From contig JAEZYN010000032.1 of the NCBI GenBank assembly GCA_023419095.1, forward strand, positions 1 to 6,917: DNA of 6,917 nucleotides. The letters are read 5' to 3'. A model generated the notes under the pieces. That model searched no databases and was not told where the DNA came from. It saw nothing but the letters and a program-made list of their open reading frames with translations. Position 1 is the first letter of the stretch, and every line of letters begins with the position of its first letter. Of this stretch, positions 1 to 6,586 are shown in pieces. This stretch comes from Bacteroidota bacterium. Lineage in GTDB: Bacteria > Bacteroidota > Bacteroidia > Flavobacteriales > Weeksellaceae. A program made the position numbers and the translations under genes.

Positions 1-809
1 CAGTCGCTTGTGGAGACAATGCCCAGGCGGTGTGCATCTTCCATGTCGATGATGTTGTAGCAGATATCATCGGCTGCTTCTACAAGCCAAACGAACGGAT
101 GTCGGCGGAATGCCGTTGGCTCATCAACGTCCTGCAGCATCTGAACAGATTCCGCAATGCGCAGAAAAGTATCTTTTTCGTTTTGGAAAAACCCAAATTT
201 CTTTCGGTGAATACTCGCTTTATCTTTAGCAACAGCCTCGCACGGATATTTGGCGATGCTCGCCAGCGTACTGTGCGTAAGTTGCGTTCCGCCTTCGTCT
301 TTTCCGTTTTGCTGGTGCGTCAACACCCGGATTGCATTGGCATTTCCTTCAAAATTGACCAAATCTTCCCATTCCTTTTGGCTAAATTTTTCTTTTAAGC
401 CCGATTTATTTTTTTCAAAATAACTCGCGATGGCGTCTTCACCTGAATGCCCAAACGCCGGATTACCAATATCATGGCATAAACAGGCAGCTGCAATCAC
501 GTTCTGGAGATTATGCTGATAAAAATTCTGCGAATCTGCACTGAGGTTTTTCTCAAAATTTTTAAAGATAAATTCGCCTGCTGCACTGCCAAGACTCCTG
601 CCGACAGACGATACCTCCAGCGAGTGCGTCAGCCTGTTGTGAACGAACACGCTTCCCGGCAAAGGAAAAACCTGTGTTTTGTTTTGAAGTCTCCGGAATG
701 ATGCGGAGAAAATGATTCGGTCATAATCACGCTGATAATCGGTTCTGGAAGCTGTGGTAGCCACGTTTTTCCCCGTGCGCTGGTTCGTGAAGATTTTGTT
801 TAAATCCAT
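1..809 (-). CDS. dgt: dGTP triphosphohydrolase (dGTPase), N-terminal part; 3' end beyond the window
   Basis: HD-superfamily metal-dependent hydrolase that cleaves dGTP to deoxyguanosine and inorganic triphosphate, acting on the cytoplasmic dNTP pool. I translated the minus strand from the ATG at 809-807; the frame stays open for 269 codons to the left edge. Seen: RxLQNKTQVFPL near residues 40-50, then NRLTHSLEV (59-66) carrying the first metal His (H62), CHDIGNPAFGHSGE (111-124) with the HD pair H112/D113, FEGNANAIRVLTH (153-165), LTHSTLASIAKYP (177-189), and WLVEAADDICYNIIDMED (241-258) with the likely last metal Asp at 247. These are the ordered motifs of Dgt proteins. Family members run roughly 440-505 aa, so about half is present. 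The start fits the usual Dgt N-terminus (DLNKIF..QRTGK) and has no Shine-Dalgarno sequence. It is divergent from the glycosylase gene. Function is very likely; whether it is specific for dGTP cannot be read from sequence. Confidence 0.95.
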   Translation of the reverse strand, partial: MDLNKIFTNQRTGKNVATTASRTDYQRDYDRIIFSASFRRLQNKTQVFPLPGSVFVHNRLTHSLEVSSVGRSLGSAAGEFIFKNFEKNLSADSQNFYQHNLQNVIAAACLCHDIGNPAFGHSGEDAIASYFEKNKSGLKEKFSQKEWEDLVNFEGNANAIRVLTHQQNGKDEGGTQLTHSTLASIAKYPCEAVAKDKASIHRKKFGFFQNEKDTFLRIAESVQMLQDVDEPTAFRRHPFVWLVEAADDICYNIIDMEDAHRLGIVSTSD

Positions 810-813
810 TCGC

Positions 814-821
814 CAAAAATA
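814..821 (-). promoter_or_regulatory. candidate -7 promoter element of dgt (TATTTTTG)
   Basis: On the minus strand the octamer TATTTTTG matches the Bacteroidota -7 consensus TAnnTTTG exactly. It sits only 4 bp before the dgt ATG. If it is used, the transcript would start at or just after the ATG, implying a leaderless message or a start further downstream. I see no TTG (-33 box) 17-23 bp upstream, so the match may be chance in A/T-rich DNA. Confidence 0.3.
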
Positions 822-886
822 CATTAATTCCTGAGCTTCGTAAAATGGTTTAAGTTTTGAACTTTGGAAAAATTAATTAAACTACA

Positions 887-1621
887 ATGCCTGAAGGTCC
901 GTCCATAATAATTTTAAAAGAGGCTGCACAAAAATTTACGGGACAGAAAATCCTCGCTGCAGATGGAAATGCAAAAATAGATATGACGCTGCTTCCCGGA
1001 GCGATTTTCGAGGAATACCGTGTGTACGGGAAACAGTCTTTTTTGGTGTTGAATAATGTCGTGATACGTATACACCTGCTTCTTTTCGGCTCCTATTCGG
1101 TGGACGAACAGACCAAACCCGACCGCCAATTGCGCCTGCAACTCCAATTTGAAAACGGCGATCTATACTTCTATTCTTGTTCCGTAAAAATCCTGGAAAG
1201 AACCATTTTAAAAGAAATTGATTGGGAAGCGGACGTCTTAAGCGACGCATGGAAACCGGCGAAGGCAAAAAAGAAGCTGAAGACAAAGCCTGATGAAATG
1301 GTTTGCGACGTTCTGCTCGATCAGAATATCTTCTCCGGCGTTGGCAACATCATAAAAAATGAAGTTCTGTTCAGGATCGGTGTGCACCCTGAAAGTCTGG
1401 TCGGAAATTTACCGCCGAAAAAACTCAACGCTTTAATTTTTGAAGCGAGAAATTACAGTTTCGACTTTTTACGATGGAAAAAGGAATATGTTCTGAAGAA
1501 AAACTGGCTTGTACACACAAAAAAAATTTGTTCTGAATGTGGCGGCCCGCTTACTAAAAAACATACCGGAACCAATAACCGCCGAAGTTTTTTCTGCGAA
1601 AAAGATCAGAAGCTTTATTAA
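887..1621 (+). CDS. Fpg/Nei-family DNA glycosylase/AP lyase (endonuclease VIII-like)
   Basis: Base-excision repair enzyme of 244 aa, expected to remove oxidised bases and nick the abasic site using its N-terminal proline. Seen: MPEGP start (catalytic P2 and E3), a Lys in the RVYGKQSFLVL strand (K49) at the place of the conserved N-lobe lysine, the helix-two-turn-helix segment LLDQNIFSGVGNIIKNE (143-159) with N154, and a C-terminal zinc-finger-like region (C215, C218, C237) with R232 at the position of the finger arginine. MPEGP is closer to Nei than to Fpg (MPELPE), and length is slightly under the usual 260-270. Odd points: the glutamate normally at residue 6 is Ser, and the fourth finger Cys is Asp240 (CEKDQ instead of CxxCQ). 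Hence the family call is firm, but substrate and full activity are uncertain. The start is fixed by the required N-terminal Pro; there is no Shine-Dalgarno sequence. It lies divergent from dgt across 77 bp. Confidence 0.88.
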   Translation: MPEGPSIIILKEAAQKFTGQKILAADGNAKIDMTLLPGAIFEEYRVYGKQSFLVLNNVVIRIHLLLFGSYSVDEQTKPDRQLRLQLQFENGDLYFYSCSVKILERTILKEIDWEADVLSDAWKPAKAKKKLKTKPDEMVCDVLLDQNIFSGVGNIIKNEVLFRIGVHPESLVGNLPPKKLNALIFEARNYSFDFLRWKKEYVLKKNWLVHTKKICSECGGPLTKKHTGTNNRRSFFCEKDQKLY

Positions 1622-1701
1622 GTTCTTTTTACGAAGACAAACACTTCTTCCAAAAATTTCATGAATGGTGTCTCCGCCTTTTATTTAAAGCTAATATTGG
1701 C

Positions 1702-1709
1702 TATCATTG
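1702..1709 (+). promoter_or_regulatory. candidate -7 element for the T9SS cargo gene (TATCATTG)
   Basis: TATCATTG differs by one base from the Bacteroidota -7 consensus TAnnTTTG and ends 15 bp before the ATG at 1725, giving a plausible short leader. A second one-mismatch copy, TAATATTG, lies at 1692-1699. Neither has a TTG box at the expected distance, so this is a weak candidate. If either is real, it argues against the TTG start at 1707. Confidence 0.2.
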
Positions 1710-1724
1710 CAAAAATTTTTATTA

Positions 1725-2645
1725 ATGAAGAAGATCTATTTTATTGCAGCGATGGTTGCCTGTGCGACAGTTTCAGCCCAAAATGTTATTTCATTTGAAG
1801 CCTCGGAAGGTTATTCCTTAGGCAACATCAACAACCAAAATGGCTGGACTGTTACCGACACGAGCGATGGCCCGCTGACTAACCAAATTGTAACGGATGA
1901 AGTAGCCAAGAACGGAACGCATTCCTTTAAAAACGCCCATGTTCCGCAGTATTCTGATCAGCAGTTTCCTATTTTTGGTGCCGAAAAAACGATCACCCCG
2001 GCGTCAGATTTCCATAACACTACTATTTCCTACGATTTCTATTCGCCTAGTCAGCTAGGCTCCGACTTTGAATTTGCACTTTACAGTATAAACCAGGCAA
2101 CTCAAGAATATGATATTGTACTTGCAGTAGGATTTGAAAACCGTGGTTTTATCTATATTTATCCGGATCTGAACTTTGGCGGATTCACGTACGCAGAACA
2201 GAAATGGCAAACCAACACATGGTATAATGTGAGAATTGAAATTAAAGAAGAAACAATCAGGTTCTTTCTGGATAACGAGTTGATGCTTGATGTACCGAAT
2301 AGCGGCCAAGTGAATATTGACGGTATGAATTTCCTTCACAACAATTTCGGAGGCGATGCGTATTATGATAACATTAAAATCAACGAAGCAAACATGGCAG
2401 TTGCAACGGTGAATAAAGGAAAAATGAGTGTTTATCCCAACCCTGTGAATGATGTGCTTAAGGTGCAGCTTCCGGCAACAGAAAAAGTTGCAACCATTGC
2501 CGTTCACAATCTGGTAGGACAAAAAATTAGCACTGTAGATTCAGCTGGTGAAATCAACGTTCAGAACCTGAAAGCGGGAACTTATGTGGTCACGGTGACC
2601 GATACGAAAGGTGCTTCATACTCCTCGAAATTTGTGAAGCAGTAA
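1725..2645 (+). CDS. secreted protein with lectin-like domain and T9SS type A sorting domain
   Basis: A 306-aa exported protein of unknown specific function. Seen: a Sec signal peptide (MKK, hydrophobic YFIAAMVACAT, likely cleavage after VSA at residue 18); a beta-rich middle, about 22-222, starting with SFEASEGYSLGNINNQNGW and containing alternating hydrophobic strands typical of a concanavalin/laminin-G-like jelly roll (TISYDFYSP, WYNVRIEI, IRFFLDNELM, YYDNIKI); and a C-terminal domain, about 232-306, with SVYPNPVNDVLKV, GQKI, LKAGTYVVTVT and a Lys-rich end (SKFVKQ). The last is the classic Por/T9SS type A signal, removed during export with attachment of the mature protein to the cell surface or its release. 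The ATG at 1725 is chosen over TTG at 1707 because it puts MKK at the front of the signal peptide. No catalytic motif is visible; carbohydrate or matrix binding is a guess from the fold. The gene is monocistronic by context and ends at a strong terminator. Confidence 0.9.
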   Translation: MKKIYFIAAMVACATVSAQNVISFEASEGYSLGNINNQNGWTVTDTSDGPLTNQIVTDEVAKNGTHSFKNAHVPQYSDQQFPIFGAEKTITPASDFHNTTISYDFYSPSQLGSDFEFALYSINQATQEYDIVLAVGFENRGFIYIYPDLNFGGFTYAEQKWQTNTWYNVRIEIKEETIRFFLDNELMLDVPNSGQVNIDGMNFLHNNFGGDAYYDNIKINEANMAVATVNKGKMSVYPNPVNDVLKVQLPATEKVATIAVHNLVGQKISTVDSAGEINVQNLKAGTYVVTVTDTKGASYSSKFVKQ

Positions 2646-2668
2646 CATTCTGTACTTCCAACCAAAAG

Positions 2669-2703
2669 AAATTCCCAAACTGTTAAGTCCGGGAATTTTT
2701 TTT
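2669..2703. terminator. rho-independent terminator, probably bidirectional, between the T9SS cargo gene and gcvP
   Basis: A perfect 8-bp stem, AAATTCCC (2669-2676) with GGGAATTT (2691-2698), encloses a 14-nt loop and runs into eight T's (2696-2703). Outside the perfect core, pairing can extend through a G-T step between AAAAG on the left and the T-run on the right. Read on the minus strand, the same hairpin is followed by TTTCTTTT, so it can also stop gcvP, whose stop codon lies about 20 bp away. The position between two convergent genes fits this double use. Confidence 0.85.
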
Positions 2704-2721
2704 ATTTAATGATTTCAAGTA

Positions 2722-5580
2722 TTACATATAAGACTCAATAGGCTCACATGTACAGATTAGGTTTCGGTCTCCGAAGGCCTCGTCAACGCGCGCTACAGAA
2801 GCGAAGAATTTATGCTCACGCACCCACTCCAGCGGATAGGCTGCTTTTTCGCGGCCGTAAGGACGATCCCACGTATCAGAAATAACGAGCTGCTCCGTAT
2901 GCGGCGCATTTTTCAGTACGTTGTTGTTTGCATCAGCAGTACCGTCAGCGATTTCGTCGATTTCTTTTTTAATCGAAATCAGAGCTTCAGCAAAACGGTC
3001 GATTTCTGCTTTACTTTCAGATTCTGTAGGTTCTATCATCAGCGTACCTGCAACCGGGAAACTCACCGTCGGCGCGTGAAAGCCATAATCCATCAGTCGT
3101 TTGGCCACATCTGCCACTTCAATGCCGAGGGCCTTAAACTGGCGGAAATCCACGATGCATTCGTGCGCAACGCGCCCATTAGCGTTAGCGTAGAGAATCG
3201 GGAAATGTTCTGCTAAAATTTCTTTTAAATAATTCGCATTAAGAATAGCATGTTCGGTAGAAGTTTTCAGACCTGAAGCACCGAGCGTCTTGATGTATGC
3301 GTATGAAATATTGAGAACAAGGCTGGAGCCATAAGGCGCTGAAGATATAGCGGCAATTGCTTCGTTCTGACCTACTTTGATAAGTGGATTCGATGGTAAA
3401 AACTGCACAAGATGCTGCGCGACACAGATCGGTCCTACGCCGGGTCCGCCACCGCCGTGCGGAATCGCGAAGGTTTTATGCAGATTCAGGTGGCAGACAT
3501 CGGCACCTATTTCGCCCGGAGAGGTGTAGCCACACTGCGCATTCATATTCGCGCCGTCCATATAAACCTGTCCACCAAAATCATGAACTACTTTAATGAT
3601 TTCTTTAATATTTTCATCAAAAAAGCCATACGTTGAAGGATAAGTAATCATCGCGGCAGAAAGGTTTTCTGCGTGCTGAGTGGCTTTCGCTTTCCAGTCT
3701 TCGATATCTATCTCGCCATTTTCAAGATTTTTCACAACAACCACTTTCATACCTGCGATCACAGCAGAGGCAGGATTGGTTCCGTGCGCCGACTGTGGAA
3801 TTAGCACAATGTTTCGGTGAATGTCACCGCGCGATTTGTGATACTCGCGAATTACCATTAACCCAGCATATTCACCCTGCGCGCCTGAATTGGGTTGCAG
3901 AGAAGTACCGGCAAATCCGGTGATTTCAGCCAGGTCTTTTTCAAGTTCTTTTATTAATTTCTGATAGCCTCCCGCCTGATCGGTCGGAACAAATGGATGA
4001 ACATTACCCCACTCTGGCCATGTAATCGGCAACATCTGTGTTGCTGCATTAAGTTTCATCGTACATGAACCAAGCGAAATCATCGAATGAGTCAGTGACA
4101 GATCCTTTCGTTCCAAACGCTTGATGTAGCGCATGAGTTCGGTTTCCGTATGGTATTTATTAAAGACTTCGGCAGTGAGAATCTCGTCGGTGCGAAGCGA
4201 TTCCGCCGGAATCTGCATTTCCGCGTTGATGGAAAGTTTAAAGCTCTGTTTGTCTTTAAATTGTGCGAATGCATCAAACAAATCCTGAAGTTTTGTTTCT
4301 GTCACACTTTCGTCAAGCGCGATGCTTACCACACCTTCGCTATAGTAGTTCAGATTAATTTTACGATCGAGCATCAGTTGGCGCAGCATATTTTTTTCAT
4401 CCTCATGCATACGAAATTTCACTGTATCGAAAATCGGCTCTTCTACGACGTCAAATTCCATCAGTTTCAAGGCGTCTCGGAGTGCATTCGCCTTAAAATG
4501 AATCTGTTCCGCGATGAACGCCAAACCTTTCGGTCCGTGGTACACTGCGTACATACCCGCCATTACAGCCAGCAGGACCTGCGCAGTGCAAATATTGGAA
4601 GTCGCACGTTCTCTTTTGATATGCTGTTCGCGCGTCTGAAGCGCCATTCGCAGTGCACGGTTTCCGTTTGCATCCTGCGAAATACCGATAATTCTACCCG
4701 GAATATCACGTTTGTAACTTTCCTGACATGCAAAAAATGCTGCGTGAGGACCGCCGTAACCCATCGGAATACCGAAACGCTGCGTTGTTCCCACGGCACA
4801 GTCAGCGCCCATCGCAGCGGGTGATTTTAATTTCACGAGTGCGAGCGGATCACATGCAACCGCAACCTGCAGGTTGTGTGATTTGTATTCTTTAATATTT
4901 TCGGTATAATCGTACACTACGCCGTTCTTACCCGGATATTGCAGCAACACACCGAAGTAAGAATCATTGAACTGATGTGTTTTGTGATTTCCAACGATGA
5001 CATCGATACCAAGTCCTTCAGCCTTTGTTTTTAGTACCGCGACAGTTTGCGGCAGAACTATATCTGAAACAAAAAACTTCGTCGCCGCAGATTTTTTCTG
5101 CTCTTTCGTACGCGATTCATAAAACATGTGCATGGCTTCAGCGGCCGCCGTAGATTCATCAAGCAGCGAAGCGTTTACCAGCTCAAAACCGGTGAGATCA
5201 GAGACCACAGTCTGGAAATTAAGCAGTGCCTCAAGACGTCCCTGCGCGATTTCAGCCTGATAGGGCGTGTACGCGGTGTACCATGATGGATTTTCGAGAA
5301 TATTGCGCTGTATCGGGCTTGGGAGAATGGTATTGTAATAGCCGAAACCGATATAGCTGTCAAACTGTGCGTTTTTGGAAGCGAGCGCTTTGGAATGTGC
5401 AAGCATTTCGTACTCGGACAGCGGTTCTGAAATATTGAGTTCTTTTTCAAGACGGATAGAAGCTGGAATCGTCTGCGAGATCAGTTCATCAATTCCGGCG
5501 ACGCCAACGCGCTTCAGCATTGCATCACGATCAGCCTCGTCGCGTGAAACATGGCGGTTTACAAACTTTGTGGTGTTCAT
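2722..5580 (-). CDS. gcvP: glycine dehydrogenase (decarboxylating), P-protein of the glycine cleavage system
   Basis: PLP enzyme that decarboxylates glycine and passes the aminomethyl group to the lipoyl arm of GcvH; cytoplasmic. At 952 aa it is the full single-chain form, with N- and C-terminal halves homologous to each other. Seen: YTPYQAEIAQGRLEALLNFQT (104-124) and DESTAAAEAM (141-150) in the N half; FGIPMGYGGPHAAFF (269-283); SCTMKLN (505-511); QPNSGAQGEYAG (562-573); QSAHGTNPASA (596-606); MDGANMNAQCG (674-684); the PLP lysine K702 in LNLHKTFAIPHGGGGPGVGP (698-717); and the conserved end, TWDRPYGREKAAYP (903-916) and AFGDRNLICTCEP (935-947). No key residue is missing. The ATG at 5580 gives the standard start length. 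No Shine-Dalgarno sequence and no glycine-riboswitch-like structure is evident in the roughly 130-bp upstream region. gcvT and gcvH are not in the window, so the system is not one operon here, which is common in Bacteroidota. Confidence 0.98.
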   Translation of the reverse strand: MNTTKFVNRHVSRDEADRDAMLKRVGVAGIDELISQTIPASIRLEKELNISEPLSEYEMLAHSKALASKNAQFDSYIGFGYYNTILPSPIQRNILENPSWYTAYTPYQAEIAQGRLEALLNFQTVVSDLTGFELVNASLLDESTAAAEAMHMFYESRTKEQKKSAATKFFVSDIVLPQTVAVLKTKAEGLGIDVIVGNHKTHQFNDSYFGVLLQYPGKNGVVYDYTENIKEYKSHNLQVAVACDPLALVKLKSPAAMGADCAVGTTQRFGIPMGYGGPHAAFFACQESYKRDIPGRIIGISQDANGNRALRMALQTREQHIKRERATSNICTAQVLLAVMAGMYAVYHGPKGLAFIAEQIHFKANALRDALKLMEFDVVEEPIFDTVKFRMHEDEKNMLRQLMLDRKINLNYYSEGVVSIALDESVTETKLQDLFDAFAQFKDKQSFKLSINAEMQIPAESLRTDEILTAEVFNKYHTETELMRYIKRLERKDLSLTHSMISLGSCTMKLNAATQMLPITWPEWGNVHPFVPTDQAGGYQKLIKELEKDLAEITGFAGTSLQPNSGAQGEYAGLMVIREYHKSRGDIHRNIVLIPQSAHGTNPASAVIAGMKVVVVKNLENGEIDIEDWKAKATQHAENLSAAMITYPSTYGFFDENIKEIIKVVHDFGGQVYMDGANMNAQCGYTSPGEIGADVCHLNLHKTFAIPHGGGGPGVGPICVAQHLVQFLPSNPLIKVGQNEAIAAISSAPYGSSLVLNISYAYIKTLGASGLKTSTEHAILNANYLKEILAEHFPILYANANGRVAHECIVDFRQFKALGIEVADVAKRLMDYGFHAPTVSFPVAGTLMIEPTESESKAEIDRFAEALISIKKEIDEIADGTADANNNVLKNAPHTEQLVISDTWDRPYGREKAAYPLEWVREHKFFASVARVDEAFGDRNLICTCEPIESYM

Positions 5581-5615
5581 TATAAAGGATAAATTTTGGT
5601 GAAAACTAATGTTTG

Positions 5616-5646
5616 TAAAAATACAACTTTAAACTTACAGCCACAA
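5616..5646 (-). promoter_or_regulatory. candidate gcvP promoter (TTG, 20-bp spacer, TATTTTTA)
   Basis: On the minus strand, TTG (5646-5644) is followed after 20 bp by TATTTTTA (5623-5616). This resembles the Bacteroidota TTG / TAnnTTTG promoter with one mismatch in the last base, and the spacer is within the usual 17-23 bp. It would give a leader of roughly 30 nt before the gcvP ATG at 5580. It is the only candidate in the window with both boxes at a sensible distance. A/T-rich composition keeps confidence moderate. Confidence 0.4.
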
Positions 5647-5711
5647 TTTCGAACATCTATCTTAAACAAGTGTGGTATTTTTATTTATTCTAAATTATGT
5701 ATATTCGCAGC

Positions 5712-5861
5712 ATGATTTCACCCATCATTCCGTTTAAAGTTGCGCCGCTGCAAAGTCTATCTCCGCGCGAAGAAATTTTTTGTGATAAAAAGAAATGCTG
5801 CAAGAAATTTAAAAAAGGTAAGCGCTGCAAGAAATGTCCCGGCCGCCTAAAATTGGCCTAA
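5712..5861 (+). CDS. small Cys/Lys-rich protein of unknown function
   Basis: A 49-codon ORF, ATG at 5712 to TAA at 5859-5861. The N-terminal half is ordinary and somewhat hydrophobic (MISPIIPFKVAPLQSLSPRE). The rest is very basic with five cysteines in the order C24-x4-C29-C30-x8-C39-x2-C42, set among about eleven lysines (for example CDKKKCCKKFKKGKRCKKCP). The pattern could bind a metal or nucleic acid, but no known family is recognised with certainty. An in-frame ATG at 5697 would add five residues; 5712 is preferred because a promoter-like TATATTCG (5700-5707) overlaps the upstream start. There is no Shine-Dalgarno sequence. The gene diverges from gcvP and converges on the J-domain gene with only 8 bp between stop codons, so it fills the gap neatly. 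It is probably a real gene because of the structured Cys pattern and tight packing, but short length means chance cannot be excluded. Confidence 0.6.
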   Translation: MISPIIPFKVAPLQSLSPREEIFCDKKKCCKKFKKGKRCKKCPGRLKLA

Positions 5862-5872
5862 ACCTAATTTTA
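5848..5872. terminator. possible bidirectional hairpin at convergent stop codons
   Basis: TAAAATTGG (5848-5856) can pair with CCTAATTTTA (5863-5872), seven A/T pairs plus two G-C pairs with one bulged T, around a 6-nt loop. It spans the stop codon of the small ORF and touches the stop of the J-domain gene. The stem is weak and there is no long T-run, so the terminator role is only a suggestion from its position. Confidence 0.25.
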
Positions 5873-6520
5873 AGAACTGAAAGTCTTAAAAAGCAGCAGA
5901 ACTGCAATCAAAAGAAATAAGACAGCCATCACGATACGAATGATGCGCGGCTGACCACCGGGATTGCTGCGTGACGGCATCTGCGGTTTAAAAAGTTCCT
6001 CCACATCGTTCCGAAACTTTTCAGCATCATTTTCGAACACTTCGGTGATGGTAATTCCACGAACCACCGTTTTGTTCAGCAGCGAATTGGTAGCGTGCAG
6101 CAAAAGCTGAAATTCACCGTTTTTAAATTCGGTAATCTTAAAAGCGCGTTCACCATATCCTTTTTCAAGCCCGAACGGTATGATTTTAACGATATCCGCA
6201 TTGGTGGTTTGCCACTTAATGATTATTTCCTCCCCTTTTTGCGCTCTTATTTTATTGGCGGAAAAACTCTTGATAGCCGGCGGCAAAGTGGGCCGGTAAC
6301 TGCGTTGCTGATGACTTAGCTTTTCATCGTAGATACGCCTTTTCTCAGCGTCAGCCAAGATATCATACGCTTCCTGAATTTCCATAAAACGTCTGGCGAA
6401 GAACTCATCGTTTTCGTTTTTATCGGGATGATATTTCACCGAGAGTTTGCGATAGGCCTTTCTTATTTCCTCGTCGTTTGCATTTTCTTCTACGCCGAGA
6501 AAATAGTAGTAATTCTTCAT
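5870..6520 (-). CDS. J-domain (DnaJ-like) protein with Ig-like middle domain and C-terminal membrane anchor
   Basis: A 216-aa class C-type J protein, expected to stimulate the ATPase of a DnaK (Hsp70) partner. Seen: an N-terminal J domain, residues 1-68 (NYYYFLGVEENANDEEIRKA, the essential HPD at 31-33, then FMEIQEAYDILAD and RRIYDEKL); a short linker to about 82; a beta-rich segment, about 83-162, with the Ig-like pattern IIIKWQTTNADIVKIIPFG and FQLLLHATNS; a charged linker; then one hydrophobic segment, about 193-211 (RIVMAVLFLLIAVLLLF), just before the end. There is no G/F region, zinc-finger domain or DnaJ C-terminal domain, so it is not DnaJ itself. A J domain needs the cytoplasm, so the protein should be tail-anchored in the inner membrane with most of its mass inside. 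ATG 6520 is chosen; the alternative TTG at 6541 lies inside the promoter-like TATTTTTG. The upstream SRPBCC gene is on the same strand 66 bp away. Client and partner are unknown. Confidence 0.88.
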   Translation of the reverse strand: MKNYYYFLGVEENANDEEIRKAYRKLSVKYHPDKNENDEFFARRFMEIQEAYDILADAEKRRIYDEKLSHQQRSYRPTLPPAIKSFSANKIRAQKGEEIIIKWQTTNADIVKIIPFGLEKGYGERAFKITEFKNGEFQLLLHATNSLLNKTVVRGITITEVFENDAEKFRNDVEELFKPQMPSRSNPGGQPRIIRIVMAVLFLLIAVLLLFKTFSS

Positions 6521-6538
6521 CTGTTCGGGGCTTTCGCG

Positions 6539-6546
6539 CAAAAATA
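6539..6546 (-). promoter_or_regulatory. candidate -7 element of the J-domain gene (TATTTTTG)
   Basis: On the minus strand this octamer is an exact match to TAnnTTTG and lies 18 bp before the ATG at 6520, a reasonable distance for a short leader. No TTG box is seen 17-23 bp upstream. If used, it gives the J-domain gene its own transcript, separate from the SRPBCC gene, and rules out the TTG start at 6541. Confidence 0.4.
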
Positions 6547-6586
6547 GGAATTATCTGTCAGCCTGGCTTTTATTATTTAATTCAAA

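Noticed and set aside
30..701. Plus-strand open frames at 30-398 and 513-701
   Set aside because: They are antisense to dgt, whose minus-strand reading carries all family motifs; the plus-strand translations look random.
1707..1724. TTG start adding six residues to the T9SS cargo
   Set aside because: It would put extra residues before the MKK signal-peptide start, and it overlaps a possible promoter box; the ATG at 1725 is better.
2055..2522. Minus-strand open frame opposite the T9SS cargo gene
   Set aside because: Its composition is rich in Cys, His and Ile without pattern, and the plus strand has a complete signal peptide-to-sorting-domain protein.
4150..4824. 224-codon open frame on the plus strand, antisense to gcvP
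   Set aside because: It lies wholly within the well-supported gcvP gene, its Cys/His/Phe-rich translation resembles no family, and long antisense frames are common opposite conserved genes.
5581..5696. Glycine riboswitch upstream of gcvP
   Set aside because: The region is short and A/T-rich and lacks the paired stems and conserved core of glycine aptamers; a simple promoter explains it better.
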